A DNA stretch of 64,000 nucleotides, from assembly GCF_015706575.1 (NCBI RefSeq), contig NW_024037064.1:5765427-5829426 (forward strand). The letters run 5' to 3'. This document shows positions 33,654 to 45,800 of the stretch, in pieces. The position numbers and the translations under genes are program-made. The DNA comes from Patiria miniata (Eukaryota > Echinodermata > Asteroidea > Valvatida > Asterinidae). Below the pieces are notes generated by a model. The model made no database searches. It was not told where the DNA came from and saw nothing but the letters and a program-made list of their open reading frames with translations. Each line of letters opens with the position of its first letter. Within the stretch, counting starts at the first letter, position 1.

Positions 33654-33894
33654 TGAAAGTTATGTTACTTAATTTGTTCCTGTTCATTGTTATAATATTG
33701 AAACAGCAAAGTGACTTAATGGTTACAAAATAGACCCAAAGAGATAAAATCCTCTTGAATGCAACTAACAAGTGTAATGCTGACATGCAATCCTGTAATC
33801 ATATCCTATCACTATCCTGTTGGACGGCTTTACAGGGTCCCTGCATTTTAAGCGTAGGTGCATTCTGGTTGGGGTACAACTAGCCATGTGACCT

Positions 33895-34200
33895 GCCAAT
33901 GGAACCATGTCACATGACACAGTCCCTGGGAATCAAGCTTATGTGTCATCCACCAAGAGTGTTCTTGGTGTCACCTAAGTGTGGAACGATTCAACATTCC
34001 TGGGAATGAGCTGACGTGCCGTTTAAATTGATGGGTTCCTGGTGTCATGTGATTGGTGAACTTTGCAATATCCCTGGGAATGAGGTGTCGTTTATGTACT
34101 GTGTGTATTCCTTAATTGAGTCAAGTAATTGTTGAGTGATGCAACATCCAGGGAGTGAGGGAATGCGCCGTCCAATTGGAGACCTGGGCCCCTGGGTATC
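33895..34200 (+). repeat. Degenerate ~75-base tandem repeats upstream of the gene B promoter
   Basis: CCTGGGAAT recurs at 33925, 33999 and 34073, with a decayed form (CCAGGGAGTGAG) at 34148, spaced 74-75 bases. Surrounding text (GTGTCA-GTGATTGGTGAA, GCAA-AT) is repeated loosely. Confidence 0.6.
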
Positions 34201-34343
34201 ACGCAAGAGGCTGATGATAACCGTCTTTATTTAATAATGACCTAAAAATATCCGTCAGTTTCATTGGTGGGTATCGAGTGGGTGCGGCACAAAGAGATCA
34301 CGTGCAAAGATATAATATGCAAATGTCGATACCAAAGCCGACA

Positions 34344-34372
34344 TATATAAGATTTTGCATGCGAGGGTTTCA
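34344..34372 (+). promoter_or_regulatory. TATA plus initiator, candidate gene B core promoter
   Basis: TATATAAG (34344-34351) is followed 28 bases on by TTTCATCAG, an initiator-like CA at 34371-34372. Downstream comes a non-coding stretch ending in a strong donor. Spacing is textbook for a TATA promoter. Confidence 0.5.
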
Positions 34373-34537
34373 TCAGATTGAGGACGTCGCACTCAGCCAT
34401 TGCATGCCTTCATTTATGAAGTCTGCTCACAGACATTGAGTTGTACTTGGACTGGAGTGTTTGCATCCTGTAGAGTGTACACGTACATGTGTGTACCGGT
34501 ACATAGTGTAATGTAGCCCTCCGTTCTGCCCAGAAAG
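34372..34537 (+). other. Candidate non-coding first exon of gene B
   Basis: It runs from the initiator to AAAG/gtaaga. Its ATGs open only very short frames ending inside the exon. It would splice to the strong acceptor at 40016, across ~5.5 kb containing inverted-repeat elements. The link is inferred from signals only. Confidence 0.4.
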
Positions 34538-34825
34538 GTAAGAGTTCAAGCTGCTTTATCCGATGAGAAATTCAAGTATTGTGGTTCGTTAGTTACATGT
34601 ACACAATTCTGAACTTGTATTTGAAATGCTCCTTCACAGTTTTGCAATCAGGGTATTGATTGACATTCACATACTTGCGTAATTGGTGGTACCCTATTGT
34701 TCCCCCTCAAAAGCAAAGCGGGAATCTGTGCGGGCAGCAAGAATATAACCCTTTGAGGCAGAGTGAGAGAGCAATGGTTTTGTATCACTAGGATAGGCAT
34801 GAGTAAACCTATTGTGCTTTCATAA

Positions 34826-34975
34826 GGGAATTAATAGTTGTTTGGCCAGTTTTACTGGTTTGGAGTCTGGATGCTGATAATGACCTAAGTCGAAGGGGAG
34901 GATAATTATCGGCATCCGATTTCAAACCAATCTTAAACATAGTGTTTAATACTGGCCAAACGCATATTTATTCCC
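34826..34975. repeat. Imperfect palindrome, GGGAATAA-ended family, copy 1
   Basis: GGGAATTAATAG...TTTGGCCAGT at left faces ACTGGCCAAACGCATATTTATTCCC at right (quoted by its ends). The outer flanks ATAAGGG and CATTCATAAATA match those of the 43934 palindrome. Confidence 0.6.
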
Positions 34976-35804
34976 ATTCATAAATATACTTTTTTGGACA
35001 AACAGTTAACAGAAGTCAAAAATTGTAAATTTCCAAACATTTGGTTCAACAGTTTACTTCATGTTTTTTTAAAAGCCCCTCTGGCTTACGAGTACTCGGT
35101 AGTTGTAGAAACCTCCTACAGTGTGTATATGGAGATTGGCCTTGCGGGCACTGCCCGATTGACGCAGAATGCAACTGTGCTGGTGTAGTGTGAATTTTGG
35201 ACTATGAAGTACAGACACACCGATAGTGTTGTGTATGCCTTACCGAGGATTGTAAACATTCAACCAATAAAAGGGTAAAAGGGATCAGTGTTAAAGACCA
35301 GCCAGTCAGTGTTTAATCAACCATTTAAGATGGCTGCATGACGAGCTCTCAACCAATAGAAATGGGTAAACTGTCTTAGGTGTTTATTAATTGTTGATAA
35401 ATTGCGAGTAAGACAACCATCTTGAGACACCCACGTTGCATGACTGATATGAAATCTACACAGTTTGATTTTTGAGGACCAACATTTTGTACCTTGGAAT
35501 TCCTTCTCAAAATAGTTACATGATGACCATCATTTTTAAGGGTATACATGTAGTTGTGTTAATGTTTGTAAATACTTTTAAAAATATTATAAGTATCATG
35601 ATTTTGAGGGGGGGGGGGATGCTTTATAGTGCGCAAGAGAACGCATTCCAAATGAAACTTTTCTTAAACTTTGGACAATTTTTAAGTACGATTACATTAT
35701 GACGTAAGTGGTAAAATAGCTTTTTGGGGCAAGTGATACTCCTGTTGTGTCGGCTTGAAGTAAGTTACTCTCAAGTAAGGCAATGCTACATGTAAACATT
35801 TCAA

Positions 35805-36313
35805 GGGAATGTACAACATTTGCTTGTGCTGCAATTTTCAGAAATAAATGGATTTGGAGGATTAGTATGTTATAGCAAATATTGTTACACTGACTTGTTT
35901 CACGTTTTGGGTTGGTGCTGGAAAAACCAAGAAAACCAATCATATTCTTGAAGTCTGGTTTCCTGACCCACTTAAAATGAAACGGAGCAATTACAGGCTT
36001 TAGGTAATTGTAAGATCAGAGAATCAGTCTAGCAGGCTTGTAGTTCTTCACAGGTGTGAAATCAATTGCAAAGAAAATGCATACGAACTAAATATGAAAA
36101 ATTAGGAGCACTTTTAAAAAAAAAGTTTTCCCTAGCACTGGTTGGCGAACCAGCATTGGAAAAACACATTTTTTCTTGAAAATGTCAGCACACCAGGAGC
36201 CACAACTTTACAGGATGCTTTAGACTGGCATTCCCTATTAGTCCAGTAAGATATTTCGTGATAATTTGATCATTTCGTTTTTTGATGTTTGCAAATGTTG
36301 TATCTTCCCTTTA
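35805..36313 (-). mobile_element. ~510-base TIR element, family 2, copy 3 (reversed)
   Basis: It matches 4847-5374 in reverse complement: GGGAATGTACAACATTTGC at left, the central ACCAGCATTGGAAAA, GGCACC-like text and ATGTTTGCAAATGTTGTAT ending in CCCTTTAAG at right. Confidence 0.65.
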
Positions 36314-37964
36314 AGAGTCATTTTGTGTATATACTTCATAAAGTGTCCATGTGCAGTCAAAAAATTGAAAGGACTTGGGGAGTAAGAAACCACAATATAC
36401 TTTTTAAATCAGTATTTAGAGGCTGCAAAAATTCATTTTTTTGTATTATTTTTGTATTAAAGGCCATCAAGCCAAAACACGAAGTAATGTCACAAAAGTA
36501 ACTATATCACGACAAAGTATCATCCTTACCCTTAACAAGAAAAAATAGAAACACTTTTGAAAAATCATCTTAATATTATTTTTAGGCACTTCAATACAGC
36601 ATGTTTTTACAACTAGCTAAATTGCATTTTTTACGTCATTTTTAATACTCCAAAATAGCACCTGCCAGGGCACTCGGAATGATTTCCCTTCCGTTATGGT
36701 TAGTTCAGACATTGGTCTGGTGAGAAATCTTGGGTTATTGTGTATCCTTTGAGCAGTGGTGCTCCAAAAATGGTAATTTTCACAAAAAACCTTAAAAGGT
36801 GTATTTTCAGTTTTGCTATTTGTTTTGAGTAATAACTTGTGTAATTGGAATTATTCCTGAATCTAAAACATTTTTACAAACAGAATCACACTATGTATCA
36901 TTGTTAGAGTAGTGGATGAATAGTAAGTTGTATAGTCCCCCCACACACCCAGCTAGGCCTCGCCCATTCCCCCTTTGCCACCAAATTTAGATCTGGCATG
37001 TTGATTGTATAACGAAACAAATATATAAACTAAATAATTTGCAGGTGAAAACTTTAGAAATTACACAGCTTCCTTTTCACAGCCTCCCCTTCCCCCCACC
37101 CCTGGGGCATTGCTTGGGGTTGAGGGTGGGGTGTGACCACCCAACAATAACTTGGGTTTGTCGGAAAATTATTGTCACGTCGGCAAACATCATGTGTTTG
37201 CAAGCTAGTGTGAATAATAATAGCCCTATCCATTGTCCTCTGATTGAAGTGCATCATTAGTAATTGATGTCCAGTCATCCCCACCCAGCTAGGCCCAGCC
37301 CCTTCCCTTGCCACCTAATTCAGATTCTGATTGCTGTATGTACATGTATTTGCCCAAATAGATATCAATTTGCAGGTGAACCTGCCAAAATTTACACCAG
37401 CAGCTGTCTCACAGCCCCCCCTCCCCCACCACCCCTCTTCCTTCTCCACCTCCCCCTCTGCCCCCAACCCCGCCCCCACCCCCACCCCTCCCTCCCCCTC
37501 CCTAAGAATTTAACAGGTATTATCATTGTTAAGGTTACATATATTGCCTTGGGGATGTACTTCATGTATGCAGGTGTGGTTATTTTTCTTTTACAACATG
37601 GAAGTTGTTTGGAATATCTTTAAAGCGAGGGGTGGGGGGGGGGTAAATAGGGGGGGGGGGTAAATATGGACACATGCAGACATGTTCACAGTACATAATG
37701 CTGTAAGATATTGAACAAAATGGCACTAAATATTTTATTATTTTCAATACAGAGAAGTGATCAGGCAATTTAGATAGCCTGATCGTTTTTTTGATATTGA
37801 AATATACATGTATGTACTTTAAAACATCTAGTGAAAAATCACAACGGCTTCTGTTCTGATTGATTGAATTGTCTTGGCCCTACTTGAAGTTACACGTACG
37901 TTCAGATCGATCACATATAATTCATTCAACTGTACTCAATAATGTGTACAAGAACTTACATCAT

Positions 37965-38034
37965 GTTCTTTCAGCAAAACAAAAACAATTCCCATGCATT
38001 CCTATGAGAATTGTTTTCCTTTTGCTGAAAGAAC
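37965..38034. repeat. Hairpin
   Basis: GTTCTTTCAGCAAAA and TTTTGCTGAAAGAAC enclose further pairing (CAATTC/GAATTG). Total 70 bases with arms of about 27. Confidence 0.7.
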
Positions 38035-40015
38035 ACTTTTTTGTGATCCATGAACAGAACTTTTATAACAATGTTTATGTTCAAAATTCCATAACTGAAA
38101 AGTAAATGAGTGATATGAATGATTCTTGTACTAAAAGAAAGCTTATGAATTGGGCTTTCGTATCCTAGATTTTGAAAGTGCTACAGGCAAAACTTCATTC
38201 AAGAATTGGTCCTGCCATTTGGGATGCATTTTTTTACTCACCCTGAGTTCCTTTCTGTAATAAAGTAACTGCCGAAGATTACCAAAGTTTGGGAAAAACA
38301 AACATACATTGTACTACCGTTACCGTACATGGACTAACTATTGTTAAACACAACGTCATTGAGTGGAATGGTGTGATTTTGTCTGACTCCATATTGCAAT
38401 GTTACTTTCAAAAATAGTAATTGTAATAAATGGGTTTTGTTTTAACGCAATATTGTCCCCACATTTTGTCCTAATTTTGTCCTAGTTTTTTATTTTACTG
38501 GCTAGTTGTTTAGGTCACAGCCTTGACTCCATGGGCGTGTGTGCGTTCCTTGGCTTATCCCTGGCCATGAGGAATACATAAACAGCGTTAACCGGCTATT
38601 CAGAGCGTACTGCGTGTGTATATTTAAAAAACTGCACGCCCTGTAAGCGCTTGTGCATTATCTCCTGCACGTCACGTCACGTACGAACATTTTTTTAAAC
38701 TGCGGGATGCCTGAATGATGGATAAAGGAAGTCTCGGTTTTAGCCTCAGAAAATCTGTATCTTGTGTTGTAAAGGGACGACGTACATGTACATGTAGGTA
38801 CGTCAAATTAAAATAAATCCCAAATGTTAACCACCGCATCGTGCGTTAGATACTTGACTGCAGTCCAAATTTAAATGTGCCACTATTTGGCACATTTAGA
38901 TTACACAATTCCAGGGGTAAAGATCGCACAAGGCACGATAGGAACTAAGTAAGATCGTACCCATGGAAACAAGGTTGTTAAGGTCATACAGAGAGACCAT
39001 CTAAATCTGACAAACAAACTTCAAGAAAGATTTACCATTTACATGTTTGTAGCAGTCATAACAACAGAGCCCAGGAAAATGTTAAAGCTGTGTACCTAGC
39101 TATGCATGTGCATCTAGAAATTATTTGGGCCTACTAAATCTTGCATGATGTTGGCCTTTTAATAGACTAAAATCATACTGCTAAATAATATGTGTGCATA
39201 GTGATGGGGCGGGGCATTACTGCACAGTGCATTTGGCCTTTTTGTTTGAATTTGGTTCAAAGATAAAATCTTTGTTTATTTCTTAGTGTATTTATTCTGG
39301 GCGTCTTTCAATTTTGAAGAAAACTGACACATTACACACAAAATTACAGATAATGAAACTACAAAAAGTTTCCTCAAAGATTTTGAGCTTGCAAGGCCAA
39401 GATACGAGTCACAGAGGCATGCATGCCATGAGCGGCTAGCTATTGGTGGCCCATTTGTACACACACTTAATGGTACAGGAACGTTAGGTGGGGAAATTGG
39501 TCATGGCTAGGCTCTGACTGATACGATTGCTTTACAGTCATATGCTTGCCTTATTTAGACTAGTAACTTATCAAACAACTGCCCTGGAATCGGTCCATTT
39601 TATTTCTTAAAGGGAAGATAAAAAAAAGGATATTTTTATCAACGGACTCTTAAAGTTGGCTCCATGCAGGTAATTAAGTGTAATTACTGGATGTGAAGAG
39701 TGTCAAAGGGATGGTTTGAAGTGTTTTGTTTGTTTACTTTTTGTCTGGCTGGTCCAAATTAAGTATGATTTTTAGCGATATGATTTTTAAATTATGTTTA
39801 TTGTGGGTGGATACGTGGACCGATATCAGTACTGATAGTTGACAGAATACAGACCACCTACAACGGCAGTGAGATGGAGGTTGATAATTACAGACGGTTC
39901 CAATGTACAGGCATAAGGCAATGTTTTTAATCTACCATTTAATTCGAATTGGTACGTATGGATGTGCTATAATTAAATGAGTATAACAATTGGTTTCCTT
40001 TTTATTTTTCTGCAG

Positions 40016-40091
40016 GAAGTTTGCCTGTGTTGGAGCGTGGTCCTAGTCTGACCAACAATGGGAAATCGTCGGAGTAGATTCGCTCAAAGAG
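40016..40091 (+). CDS. Gene B start exon, MGNRRS N-terminus (CDS from 40058)
   Basis: The acceptor is strong (a pyrimidine run then tgcag). ATG at 40058 has A at -3 and G at +4, a full Kozak match. The first residues MGNRRSRFAQR fit the N-myristoyltransferase pattern (Gly2, Ser6, basic residues after), so the product may be anchored to membranes. The exon would end at AGAG/gttcgt in phase 1, matching the next exon; this donor is weak. If the donor is not used the frame closes after 22 codons. It is called from context and frame logic. Confidence 0.4.
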
Positions 40092-40829
40092 GTTCGTTGA
40101 AGTTGGACAACCATCAGCCAATTTGAAATCTAAATCTAATGCTTTACAATAGGTCTTTGTATGCTCGACAAAATCTTGAAACCTCAACTCCCTCACAGCA
40201 TCCAGCTATTGTATGTCATCACACAAACCACTTTACTTGGACAAATATCATCAATGAATAATTGATGATCAGCGAGAATCTCACTCACTTTGAACCAGAG
40301 CAACCATCGCATTGTATATCATTCCGAGGTGTCTCACTTACTCATTTAATTGGAATCGGAGCAAACATCGCATCGTTTACATACATGTATCATTCCTAGC
40401 GCAATACTGCTCCAGTAGCCCCCCATTGATGGCAAGAGTTTTGCACCAGCTAATTCTCAAAGCAACTGCCCTTACCCTGCCCGCAGCTACCGGTACTATT
40501 CTGCAACCAGGTTTAGTCAGTGGCCATAATGCGCATGCGTCAGTTGGTAACAGAATGATTCTTGGACTTCCATTTAAAAAAAAATGATAATCAAAGTCTA
40601 TCTGTGTAACAAACGTTATGTCAAAAAAGATTTCAGTATTTCCTCATGTCAAGTTCTTCAGACGATTAAACAGTTGAGCACAAGATGGACTTGGGTTTAC
40701 TGGGCCCTAATACTATTCTCATTTGTTAGAAAGGATCTTCATCACAAAATTGAAATCATGCTCGATGTCCCAGTGTAACATTTAGCGAGGAAAGACGTAA
40801 TACAAGTAGCTTTATTATTTCATTTTCAG

Positions 40830-40865
40830 AAACAAATGTGGACGATGGGAAGCCCCAAGTTGCAG
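40830..40865 (+). CDS. 36-base mini-exon (TNVDDGKPQVA)
   Basis: It is framed by cattttcag and gtaagt, phase 1 at both ends. It encodes E-TNVDDGKPQVA. With its flanking ~250 bases it is duplicated at 42491-42526, where the mini-exon differs by one residue and both splice sites are kept. Confidence 0.45.
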
Positions 40866-42490
40866 GTAAGTTATAGAGCCTAACAGACCCTTTGCATGGT
40901 GCGTCATGACAGTAGGCAAGGCTGTGTTTCTGTGTGATACACTCAGTGATCTCCATTAGTAAGACTGGATACGACACAGCGCACGTATGTTTCAGCCGCT
41001 CATTTAGTTTGCGCGCATGCGCACTCAAAATATGAAATACTGATAATCAGCAAACATGGATGTTTGCAGTCGCAGTTTGACCCACTGAAGTATCGGTCAA
41101 CATCACGCTCGAAATACTTTGATAAATTTTTCTTTCCACGTGGACAGGAATTTTAGGCAATCAAAGTCACTTTTGCAAACCTTAGCGCAAAAAACAGAGA
41201 GTATTTGATGCATTTTTTTTGTTTTTCCGTGTCGTGTAGTACGAAAGTATTGGGTCACAAATTCAAAACAGGCGACAGTTTAGGGGATAATTTTTCAGTT
41301 TTGCCGAGTAATTGTAAACTTGTCTTCACTGTAAAATGGTAAAGGATGCCACGGAAAGTACGATGTATAAATATCATTTAAGTCGGAAACCGTTTCAATG
41401 AGAAAAGTAAGGTCTCACGTTATACGTTTTTTTTCGTTGAATGTAACGTTAGTGTGCACGTACCTGTACACAGACCCTGGAATCTGGCCCGTAAACATAT
41501 GGCGAGCCACGCGCCACGCGCAGCTCCGTTTGTAATCTTTTGACGCGTTGGAAATGTATACATTTAACTGAAACAATTGACAACTGACTGGTTCCCGGCC
41601 CTGAAATGCAGTTAAGTACGATCATAGAGGGCACTGGGACCAGTGTATTTGTGCACGACGCTTTCAAAATGGGTTAACTCGAACAATGACGATTTTTATA
41701 AGCTACAGGTTTCCTTCTTACATCAAATCACCTGTAAAATGAATATAATCTATCATCCTTTCCGATGGTACTACGGCTGATCTGAGGTAAACCCGGCAAA
41801 TTGGCCAAATGTGTAAACCAAACTGAAAAGCGAACGATGTTTTTCCTTTTCATTTTGTACGTTTTTTGTCCATAATTATTGCTTTTTTTATATATTTGAA
41901 AAGGTTTTTAGCACCGTTACCACACTGTAGAGACAATTTATATCTTTGTTCACTTGGTCTACTGATAATTTTTGGTTTGAATCATCTTCTAAGTACGTTT
42001 GAGAAGGATACATTTTAAGACATGAAAACAAACAATCGTTCAGTGCGTCGTCTGCAACCGCTGTTTGCAAGCCGACGACGCGGAGGAAACCATTGCGCAT
42101 GCGTGAGAAGACAACTAAATGCACGCACGGTTTATGGGGCTGAAACACACGTGAGCACCCTCAATCTTAATGTGCACGCACGCGTAGTCATCAGTGAGGT
42201 TTTAAAGTTTGAAATGCGTTTGTCACACACAGACTATGCAGCACGCCCATGTCACGCATGCGCAGTCGCAAACATTAAACCCGCACTGTACTACCCAGCT
42301 GTTTGTCTCTGCGTTTTCCTAATCTTTTCTGCGCGCAAGTGTACGCGTGTCCTATCCAGTCTAATACTATTCTCATTTGTTAGAAAGGATCTTCATCGAT
42401 TAAACAAAATTGAAATCATGCTCGATGTCCCAGTGTAACATTTAGCGAGGAAAGACCGTAATGCAAGTGCCTTTATTATTTCACTTTCAG

Positions 42491-42526
42491 AAACAAATGT
42501 GGACGATGGGAAGGCCCAAGTTGCAG
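42491..42526 (+). CDS. 36-base mini-exon, duplicate (TNVDDGKAQVA)
   Basis: The acceptor cactttcag and donor gtaagt are both ideal. One C-to-G change gives Ala for Pro. The surrounding copy (42355-42640) parallels 40715-40965. Using both exons would give a tandem 12-residue acidic repeat. Confidence 0.45.
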
Positions 42527-42914
42527 GTAAGTTATAAAGCCTAACAGACCCTTTGCATGGTGCGCCATGACAGTAGGCAAGGCTGTGTTTCTGTGTGATA
42601 CACTCATTGATCTCCATTTAGTAAGACTGGATAGGACACAGCGCCCTCCATCTTGTGCACGCACGCGTAGTCATAGGTGAGGGTTTGAAATGCGTTCGTC
42701 CCACACAGACCATGCACAGCACGCCCAAGTCACGCAAGCGCAGTCGCAAACATTAAACCCGCACTGTACTACCCAGCTGTTTGTGTCCACGTTTTCCAAA
42801 TCTTCTCTGCGCGCAAGTGTACGCATGTCCTATCCAGTCTTACTAATGGAGATCAATGGATTCACTTGATCAGGTATGTTGTGCTTGTATCTCTACTATA
42901 ATTCCAGGAATCTG

Positions 42915-42960
42915 TGTGTGTGTGTGTGTCTGTGTCTGTCTGTCTGTCTGTCTGTCCGTC
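42915..42960 (+). repeat. TG / TCTG simple repeat
   Basis: A run of (TG)n followed by (TCTG)n, microsatellite. Confidence 0.95.
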
Positions 42961-43200
42961 GATTATCTCCAGAACCTGGCGCCGTATGAAGTTGAAAATT
43001 GGCGGGTGTATTGCTCGGGACAACAGAATGTGCAGTGTCAAGTTTGAAGTAGTTTGGACGAGCGGTTCTCGAAAAAGCTGCAAAAAAGCAGTATTTTCTG
43101 AGGCCTAACGTGGCAGTATATATAGCTTAGAACATAACACCACGCACTGCCATTCTTTTCAATTGTTTACGTCATGTATAGCTAAAACGCGCATGCTCAA

Positions 43201-43228
43201 TTATTATTATTATTATTATTATTATTTA
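43201..43228 (+). repeat. TTA trinucleotide microsatellite
   Basis: About nine TTA/ATT units in a row. Confidence 0.95.
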
Positions 43229-43933
43229 TTCGACCTCAACAGAACAGCAACAAGCAATCAAAACGGCACAAAATGTAAACAATTAAATGACAAAAGAACG
43301 AATAACCGAATACAACAAATAGCCAAAAGGGCAAAAACAGAACAAAATGAGCGGAGGGCAGCCAGACGAGCATGGAGAACGGATTCAGTGAAAAAAAGAA
43401 AAGAGGTGGGTATAAGAGGGTAAGAGAGGGGGCATGCAAGTAAAGGGGCTGAATCTTAGGAAGTGTAACAAAGTAACAAAGGAAAAAGGACGGGCACGCG
43501 CACGTGCATTGTAGGGCGATACCATTGTCCAGTATGGGTGAATAGCATTGCAAACCATATGTTTCCATAATTATGTACACGTACGTGGTGGCTGCACGGG
43601 CACATTATTTTTGCAGTCGACTGAGCGACCATTGTAGACGGTTGACTGATCAACCTTTTTGCAGAGTGATACCATTGTCCAGTAAGGGTAAATATCTGCA
43701 CTATTTTTTGCAGCTATTTTGAGAACCACTCGCCCAAACAACTTCCGGCAAAGCAATTTGCGCTTCCCGAACATACACATTTTAGACGGGCACTGCACTA
43801 GTTAGGTGTTGGGCTTTAGCCTAAAACCTATTGTTTTTGTAAGAATTCAATATTCTTGTTTTTATTATTCTTCAAGACACATTTCTTCTCCCGAACTGTT
43901 TGGGAAAATGAAAAGTGATATGAACTTCAATAA

Positions 43934-44097
43934 GGGAATAACAGTGTGAGGAGCCGGTCTTCACTGCGTGATAATACCGGGTGTGGGGGTGACCGCTGTT
44001 AATGGACCGAGACAAAGTCGAGGTCCATTAACAGCAGTCACCCCCACACCCGATCATTATCACGCAGTGAAGACCGGATCCTCACACTGTTATTCCC
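43934..44097. repeat. Near-perfect 164-base palindrome, GGGAATAA-ended family, copy 2
   Basis: The arms 43934-44008 and 44022-44097 are almost exact reverse complements around a 13-base centre (GAGACAAAGTCGA). Flanks ATAAGGG and CATTAATAAATA match the 34826 copy. Confidence 0.85.
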
Positions 44098-44829
44098 ATT
44101 AATAAATACCTTTATAACGAAATAAACAGTAAAATGCTCCAATTTTGTGACTTTTTTCCGACGATATTTCCAGACTTTTTTGTAGTTATGTTCATGGGCC
44201 ATATTTTAGCTTAACAGCTATAACGATGTAAACTCAACAGAAACTGCTGCCGTAGCGAAACAAATTACAACAATGTTTTCATATCTTTACCTGATGGAGG
44301 AAGCTGAAATCTCGTTTACACATTCCTTGTGTCCCGAATTACAAAGATGCTTGGTTTAGGAAAGGTAAATATGTCGGTGGGTGAAGTGTTTCAAAGAAAA
44401 TAAATTGTAGATCTACGCTTTCGTCGTAAACATCCTCAGTATATACTGCACTGCTGTACGATGTCGTTTCAAAACTTCCTTACGCGCACGCAGGCACGCA
44501 TCCCTAGCAACTGTGTTGCGTACTCGCGCGTCAGTCTCACGCGATGGGGGTTGAGAGCATGTGCAGTGCTCTATTGTTAAAAGCTACCGCAGGACTGTTA
44601 CTATATTTTGACCAATCATTGGCTTGCATAGGGTTGAACGGGGCTTGATCAATGCTGGTTCAGGGGCCATTTATTCGCTTGATCTTTGAAGCCGGTCCAT
44701 TATCACCGTTAATGACCGGCCACTTGATCGAGTCTCGACCAATCAGAAACAATCAACTCTCCAAGGTATTTATTAATTGTCAATTCACGAATGCACAACC
44801 CACTGCAGATGTATTTTTTTGTAATTAAG

Positions 44830-45800
44830 TCATCATGACGTCATCGTGGGTCACGTGACGTCACTTCAAAATATAATAAATTTGATCTTTGGAATTCAAT
44901 ATAAAATCAACCGTGAGAGACCGGAACTAGAGTTTTGCAGGGATCGACATGATAATACATGCTCTTCCTTTTATCCTGTGCATGTAAAATTGCGTGACCC
45001 TTCCTTCCGGTCGAAACAGGAAGTGGCTAATAATTTGAAAGTGGAAAAAGATATGAACTTGCTTTCAATGGTGTTGGTGTCTGCCTGGAATAACCTTTCA
45101 AAAAAAATAATGGGTGACGCCATTAAGAGTTAGAGTGCCCTCTAGCGGCAGGTTAAAAAGCGTGAAAAACGCATTTTCACTTGATGTCTGTGGCGAAGTT
45201 TGCAGTATTCGCTTAAAAATTCATGTACATGATGACCTTAATGCAGACAAGATCTGTGCGCAAAAAAAAAATGATTACGTCATCAGATCGGAAGTTACAA
45301 TAAAAAGACCTTTAAACCTTCAAAAATTGCTAAAAAATCAACCGTGATAGATATAATCAAGATTTGGCTATATATAGCACAGTTAAAATAGCTCTTGAAC
45401 TTTCTGGTAATGACGTCACAATGACGTCATCAAGTATCATATTACAAGCAATCAAAGATTTCTAGATTTAATCTTTGAAAATCAATATAAAATCAACTTC
45501 TACAAATATGATTTTGTTTATTATGGCAATCGATGCAATATTGCAGGGTCTTCATTTTTGGTATTAAGTGCAAAATCACGTGACCCTTCCTTCCGGTCGA
45601 AACGGGAAGTGTCTTATTATTTGAAATCGGCAGAAGATGGGAACTTGCTTTCAACGATGTGAGTGTCTGTCTAGGCAGTACTGTACAAGCATTTTACAGG
45701 TGACGTCATCAAATGTTAGAGCGCCCTCTGGCGGCATGTTGAAAAAGTCAAACATGGAAAAAACATGCATATTTTGAGTTGATGTGTGTGGCAAAGTTTT
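44830..45800 (+). repeat. Tandem ~580-base duplication rich in CRE palindromes
   Basis: Two units (from 44830 and from 45407) share GTGACCCTTCCTTCCGGTCG, GCCCTCT-GCGGCA and TTGATGT-TGTGGC. TGACGTCA occurs at 44836, 44856, 45411, 45422 and 45701. It lies in a gene B intron upstream of the 46104 exon. Confidence 0.8.

Larger units (their letters stand above)
34976..40015. other. Gene B first intron, no exon recognised
   Basis: It holds the reversed family-2 element, a ~300-base tandem duplication (36940-37090 and 37278-37420), G/C homopolymer tracts, a hairpin at 37965-38034 and the segment shared with 32640. No convincing coding exon was seen. Confidence 0.4.

Noticed and set aside
36900-37670. 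Pro-rich ORFs over C/G-rich tracts
   Set aside because: They come from homopolymer and simple-sequence tracts; no conservation evidence.
40002-40196. 64-residue minus-strand ORF over the gene B start exon
   Set aside because: No splice signals and no homology; the plus-strand reading with Kozak ATG explains the region better.
43236-43580. 114-residue hydrophobic minus-strand ORF
   Set aside because: Built over the TTA microsatellite and low-complexity A-rich sequence; no start context or domain.
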